DNA from: DATAFF01 sp044870245 | GTDB taxonomy: Bacteria > Pseudomonadota > Alphaproteobacteria > Rhizobiales > Aestuariivirgaceae | Assembly: GCA_044870245.1 (NCBI GenBank) | Contig: JBIOYR010000130.1 | Location: forward strand, 1 to 11,201 | Length of the DNA: 11,201 nt | Direction: 5' to 3' | Notes under the pieces: model-generated | The model's database searches: none | What the model saw: the letters and a program-made list of their open reading frames with translations, nothing else | What the model was told of the DNA's origin: nothing | Program-made: the position numbers and the translations under genes | Shown: in pieces, positions 8,142 to 11,201 of the stretch | Numbering within the stretch: position 1 is the first letter of the stretch | Layout of the letters: each line of letters opens with the position of its first letter

Positions 8142-10164
8142 CCGCCTGGTCAATACGATCTCGCATATCAACATCCGGAACCCGTGGCCGCGCGCCCGGG
8201 CCAAGTTCAAGGCCGAGATCACGAAACTGCCGCTGCTCTTTGCGCATGGCAAGGGAGTCGGGTCGTCGACGCGGTCACCGAAATCATGCACCGTTTTACC
8301 GCCATCAGTGCAGACCGGTCGTCAGAAGGAGCTATATCAATCCTATCTCAGCAAGTTGTCTCAGCCAAAGCTCGACGTCATCGCGACATTCGTCGAACTC
8401 ACCGAACTGGCCGACAGGCAAACGCATAAGAAAGCGAACACTCACAATCTCGCAAAGGTACAAGCGAAGATCACCGATGGTCAACTCCGTCAACTGGCGA
8501 AAAACTTCAAAACGTTCGCCGCTACTCGTCAATCCATCCAAGCCGTAATCGATCAGATCCGCGTACAAGGTACAACGAGCAACTCAGAGAAGCAGTTTTT
8601 GACTTTACTGAAGACGGTCCTCGACAACATCGACGCTACTGGCGACACACTTCGAGAACTAAGCGCTAAAATTGGCGTCGAGGCCGATCTCACGATTGAT
8701 CATCATCATGATGCGACGAAGCAGGCTGCCATGCAGCGTGCCCTTGGGTCGGCGTGGCAGGAGGTCAAGAAGGGAGCCGGAGCGAGGGCTGCCGATCTCG
8801 TCCGGAACGCTCTGGAGCGGCCTCCGCAGCCGGTTTCGATCTCTCGCCAGGACCGGATCAAGACCTGGGATGCTCTTGCGGACATATGGCGCACGTTTGA
8901 AAAAAGGGGGACATTCGATATCGCGACTGTCACTGGCCTCCTGGAATCCGCACTTAAAAGGCACGGTGTTCAAGGTGGGAATGCGAGACGAGAATTAGCC
9001 AATCTGCTCGTTTCCACGATCGCCAACCTGACAAGTTCAGATGAGCAACGTGAGCTGCTGCTGCTGCTTTTTCGCGCTATGTTCGATCAATTCAAAAGGA
9101 CTCCAATGATATTGCTGAGCGACGCCATGAATTCGATAATGGCGAGAGCGCCAAAGCAGCTGACCGTTACCGAGAACTCGGAAGACGAAGATTTATTTGA
9201 GTATGTTCCCGACGACCTCGCGGAAGATAAATTGGTCCCAGGCGCGACCGAGCCGAAGGGCACTTCGCCCCTTCGGCAGCTTTGGGACATCACCGATCCC
9301 AAGCGACTGCGGTACGCGATTCATGATCTTGCAAAGGAGCTCAGACTTCGATACCCGGAACTCTCAGGGTACCCTCACAAATGGATGCACCGCGTAAGGC
9401 AAGACTTGCAGCACCGGGGCGTCACACCTGATCGTGCGCAGGCCCTTTTGACCTTGATCGATAGCCAGGCGTTCAAGGAAAAGCTGGAAGGTCATAGCGG
9501 ACTTCTGGTCTCTGCGCTTCGCGGGCTTGTCGCCGAGGAGGATTTCGCATCCAAGCGGCCGATGAAATCTCAGAGCATCCGAAATGACGCTGATGTTTAT
9601 GAGCAGATAATAAAGCCTTCTTTGAATTGGTTCATTGAGGAGATTGACAAGAATCCCGCTTTCGAACCGGACGACGACGTCTCCAAGCTTCTCGAATTGT
9701 TGCCTTTCGAAGCGAATTTGCAAATCTGTTCCTTCTTTCAACGCCATCGATGGTTGGAGGAATGTTTGAACATTCCGGAAAATGTGGGATCGCCGGCTAC
9801 GCGAGAAAGGATGAGGATTGGTCTGCTCTTTAAGGAGTTTGCTCGACCCCTCGAGGAGATCTCTGGAAGTCTGGCCGCATACTCAAGAGAGATGATAGGA
9901 TTCGATCCGGACGTAAATCTGCTCAACGGAGATGAACAGGTCCAACGCCTTTCGGCTATTCTCGACGAGGGGCTGAGACCATTCGAAGCGCTGGATGTCT
10001 ACTTCCAACGGTACGGCAGAGATACGGAGTCTCTCGTCGAACAACTGGCCCAGATCCCTGGCCAGACCGGTCCCGCTCGCCCGCGCCTGGATTCTGCTTG
10101 GCAGGAGCAAGGCGATATAATGGACGACCTGCTGGAGAACCTCGCTACCCCTCGTAAAATTTGA
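8113..10164 (+). CDS. Unrecognised helical protein, third and largest tandem paralogue
   Basis: This 683-residue protein is unrecognised. It starts MTELIKTL and has NPWPRARAKF with W25, matching the preceding protein's N-terminal motif. Shared blocks are YLSKLSQPKLD to ELTE (78-98), a helical pair (about 140-187), ALGSAWQEVKK (210-220) with RNALERPP (231-238), LLESALKRHGV (276-286) with ARRELANLL (291-299), LLLLLFRAMFDQF (315-327), and LRYAIHDLAKEL (399-410). LPFEANLQICSFFQRHRW (530-547) matches the first protein's C-terminal block. An acidic linker (about 353-375) splits the protein, and about 130 extra C-terminal residues have no counterpart in the others. A short His run (197-199) may be incidental. 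The ATG at 8113 has a strong purine-rich ribosome-binding site (GAGGGGGGACGG) and lies 29 bases inside the second gene. The 3' half is the most AT-rich part of the block (24 of 60 G+C at 9601-9660). No function is assigned. Confidence 0.85.
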   Translation: MTELIKTLASRLVNTISHINIRNPWPRARAKFKAEITKLPLLFAHGKGVGSSTRSPKSCTVLPPSVQTGRQKELYQSYLSKLSQPKLDVIATFVELTELADRQTHKKANTHNLAKVQAKITDGQLRQLAKNFKTFAATRQSIQAVIDQIRVQGTTSNSEKQFLTLLKTVLDNIDATGDTLRELSAKIGVEADLTIDHHHDATKQAAMQRALGSAWQEVKKGAGARAADLVRNALERPPQPVSISRQDRIKTWDALADIWRTFEKRGTFDIATVTGLLESALKRHGVQGGNARRELANLLVSTIANLTSSDEQRELLLLLFRAMFDQFKRTPMILLSDAMNSIMARAPKQLTVTENSEDEDLFEYVPDDLAEDKLVPGATEPKGTSPLRQLWDITDPKRLRYAIHDLAKELRLRYPELSGYPHKWMHRVRQDLQHRGVTPDRAQALLTLIDSQAFKEKLEGHSGLLVSALRGLVAEEDFASKRPMKSQSIRNDADVYEQIIKPSLNWFIEEIDKNPAFEPDDDVSKLLELLPFEANLQICSFFQRHRWLEECLNIPENVGSPATRERMRIGLLFKEFARPLEEISGSLAAYSREMIGFDPDVNLLNGDEQVQRLSAILDEGLRPFEALDVYFQRYGRDTESLVEQLAQIPGQTGPARPRLDSAWQEQGDIMDDLLENLATPRKI

Positions 10165-10191
10165 CCGCAAGACGCGGAGTGTCCATATCCT
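10158..10191 (+). promoter_or_regulatory. Candidate ada promoter with Ada-box match
   Basis: AATTTGACCGCAA at 10158-10170 fits the Ada-box pattern known from E. coli, AAT then six bases then GCAA (E. coli ada: AATTAAAGCGCAA). Bases 10161-10166 (TTGACC) also match a -35 hexamer at five of six positions. A -10 at the right spacing is weak (CATATC at 10184-10189, 17-base spacer; or TATCCT at 10186-10191). Methylated Ada binding here would be positive autoregulation, as in E. coli. The box overlaps the last codons of the preceding gene. The match is by eye, and the Ada-box sequence in Alphaproteobacteria may differ. Confidence 0.5.
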
Positions 10192-10246
10192 AGCCTTGTC
10201 CTATTTGTTGGCCCATGACCAACAGGGAAACCATCGTCATGGACAC
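10179..10246 (+). promoter_or_regulatory. Nested inverted repeat covering the ada start codon
   Basis: GTGTCCAT (10179-10186) is perfectly complementary to ATGGACAC (10239-10246), which includes the ada ATG. Inside lies a second dyad, TGTTGG (10206-10211) with CCAACA (10218-10223). Together they could fold into a two-tier stem that hides the start codon. If transcription starts just downstream of the candidate -10 near 10190, the outer left arm would not be in the ada mRNA, so only transcripts reading through from the upstream block would carry the full fold. This is inference from base pairing only. Confidence 0.35.
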
Positions 10247-11201
10247 TACAATCACCCAAAAGGCCGGGGTTCCGGCCGTGAACGACGACCAGCGCTGGGA
10301 CGCCGTCAGGCGGCGCGACAAGGCGGCCGACGGCCGTTTCGTCCTTGCCGTCAAGACCACCCGGATCTATTGCCGGCCGTCCTGCCCGGCGCGGCAGGCC
10401 AAGCGCGAGAATATGCTGTTCTATCCCGACGGCGCCGCGGCGGCGCAGGCGGGTTTCCGGCCCTGCAAGCGCTGCCGGCCGGATGCCGAGAGCCTGGCCG
10501 AGCGCCAGTCCAAGGTGGTCGCCGAGGCCTGCCGCGCGATCGAGCGGGCGGTCGAGGACGGCGACCCCGTGCCGCAATTCACCGCCTTGGCGGAGGCGGC
10601 GGGACTGTCGGCGTTCCATTTCCACCGGCTGTTCAAGGAGACGACCGGGGTGACGCCCAAGGCCTTTGCCGCGGCGCATCGCGCCGGGCTCGCCCGCGAG
10701 GGTCTCGAAAGCGGCGAAAGCATCACGGCGGCGATCTATGGCGCCGGCTACTCCTCCTCGAGCCGGTTCTACGAGGGCTCGACCGCGCGGCTCGGCATGC
10801 GGCCGTCCGAGTACCGGGCGGGTGGGCGCGGTGCGGAGATCCGCTTTGCCGTCGGCAGCTGCTCGCTCGGCGCCTTCCTGGTGGCGGCGACCGACAAGGG
10901 CGTGTGCGCGATCATGCTCGGCGATGCGCCGGAGCCGCTGGTCGCAGCACTCGAGGATCGCTTCCCAAAGGCGCGGCTGGTTGGCGGCGATGCCGATTTC
11001 GAAGCGCTGGTGGGGCGTGTGGTGGGGCTGATCGAGGCGCCAGGCAAGGGCAGCGATCTTCCTCTCGACCTCAAGGGCACCGCCTTCCAGCAGCGCGTCT
11101 GGCGGGCCCTCACCGCCATCCCGCCCGGCAGCACGGTCAGTTATGCCGAGATCGCCAGGCGGATCGGCGCCCCGAAGGCGGTGCGCGCGGTGGCGCAGGC
11201 C
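10239..11201 (+). CDS. ada: Ada: DNA methylphosphotriester sensor / AraC-type activator / O6-methylguanine methyltransferase (3' end outside window)
   Basis: Ada repairs alkylated DNA and switches on the adaptive response. The visible 321 codons stay open to the window edge. The N-terminal zinc domain (about 15-85) has C45, C49, C76 and C79 in IYCRPSC and CKRC; C45 corresponds to E. coli Cys38, which accepts methyl groups from phosphotriesters. An AraC-type DNA-binding domain spans about 95-195, with AEAAGLSAFHFHRLFKETTG as its first helix-turn-helix and GYSSSSRFYEG in the second. The methyltransferase domain starts near 200 and shows FQQRVWRALTAIPPGSTVSYAEIA; the sequence stops before the PCHR active-site cysteine. 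ATG 10239 is chosen because AGGGA lies about 11 bases upstream. An in-frame ATG at 10215 would add eight residues but lacks a ribosome-binding site. High G+C returns here, so the gene belongs to the host-like background. Confidence 0.94.
   Translation, partial: MDTTITQKAGVPAVNDDQRWDAVRRRDKAADGRFVLAVKTTRIYCRPSCPARQAKRENMLFYPDGAAAAQAGFRPCKRCRPDAESLAERQSKVVAEACRAIERAVEDGDPVPQFTALAEAAGLSAFHFHRLFKETTGVTPKAFAAAHRAGLAREGLESGESITAAIYGAGYSSSSRFYEGSTARLGMRPSEYRAGGRGAEIRFAVGSCSLGAFLVAATDKGVCAIMLGDAPEPLVAALEDRFPKARLVGGDADFEALVGRVVGLIEAPGKGSDLPLDLKGTAFQQRVWRALTAIPPGSTVSYAEIARRIGAPKAVRAVAQA

Noticed and set aside
8695..8715. Short CAT-triplet run giving three histidines as a metal site
   Set aside because: Only three adjacent histidines from a local trinucleotide repeat, without the spacing of a known metal-binding motif.
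5253..10120. GCGATATAA occurring near both ends of the three-gene block as possible attachment repeats
   Set aside because: The shared word is only nine bases, the right copy is inside coding sequence, and neighbouring matches are in a different order, so chance is adequate. No integrase is present.
10116..10121. Perfect TATAAT inside the end of the third paralogue as an ada promoter
   Set aside because: No acceptable -35 lies at 16-18 bases; the nearest TTGGCA is only 12 bases upstream. The motif is in a coding region of AT-richer DNA where chance matches are frequent.
5290..10164. Assigning the three paralogues as type III or other secreted effectors
   Set aside because: A Ser/Pro-rich N terminus in the first protein and helical character are suggestive, but no secretion, chaperone or effector gene is in the window and I recognise no effector family, so the label would be unsupported.
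10215..10238. Upstream in-frame ATG at 10215 for ada
   Set aside because: No purine-rich ribosome-binding site precedes it, whereas AGGGA precedes ATG 10239. It cannot be excluded fully.

Overview
The window reads as a high-GC alphaproteobacterial chromosome, probably a Rhodospirillales-like lineage. The reasons are the fused ispDF gene, its linkage to a CinA/PncC gene, and an ntrB-ntrC pair next to it, an arrangement typical of Alphaproteobacteria. Genus or species cannot be fixed from the sequence alone.

Left third (1-2671): a leftward gene cluster, ispDF -> pncC -> lytic transglycosylase, with a 3-base gap and then a 4-base stop/start overlap, so very likely one translationally coupled operon. 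It is bracketed by two copies of an unusual intergenic element: tandem AGGCAGT heptamers, a 15-17 base loop, then tandem ACTGCCT heptamers in inverted order. The left copy (1-106) holds nine perfect heptamers and may continue beyond the window edge. The right copy (2506-2576) is more degenerate and lies between the divergent ispDF and ntrB genes, where dusB is found in many relatives.

Middle (2672-5199): ntrB and ntrC, overlapping by ATGA, encode the nitrogen-regulation sensor kinase and its sigma-54 activator.

Right-middle (5200-10164): where ntrY-ntrX often follow in Alphaproteobacteria, there is instead a block of visibly lower GC and different codon use. It contains three large consecutive genes (531, 419 and 683 codons) with overlapping stops and starts. 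I recognise none of them, but hand alignment shows that they are divergent paralogues: all three share the same order of helical blocks, the second and third share a W-P-R-A-R-A-[K/R]-F motif at the same residue position, and the first and third share an extra C-terminal block missing from the second. None shows a signal peptide, a membrane segment or a known catalytic motif. This is the most likely undescribed system in the window, and its function is unknown.

Right end (10165-11201): the sequence returns to high GC with an ada gene (methylphosphotriester sensor, AraC-type DNA-binding domain and methyltransferase domain), cut by the window edge before its second active-site cysteine. Directly upstream is a match to the Ada-box pattern AAT-N6-GCAA overlapping a possible -35 element, and a nested inverted repeat whose outer stem includes the ada start codon.
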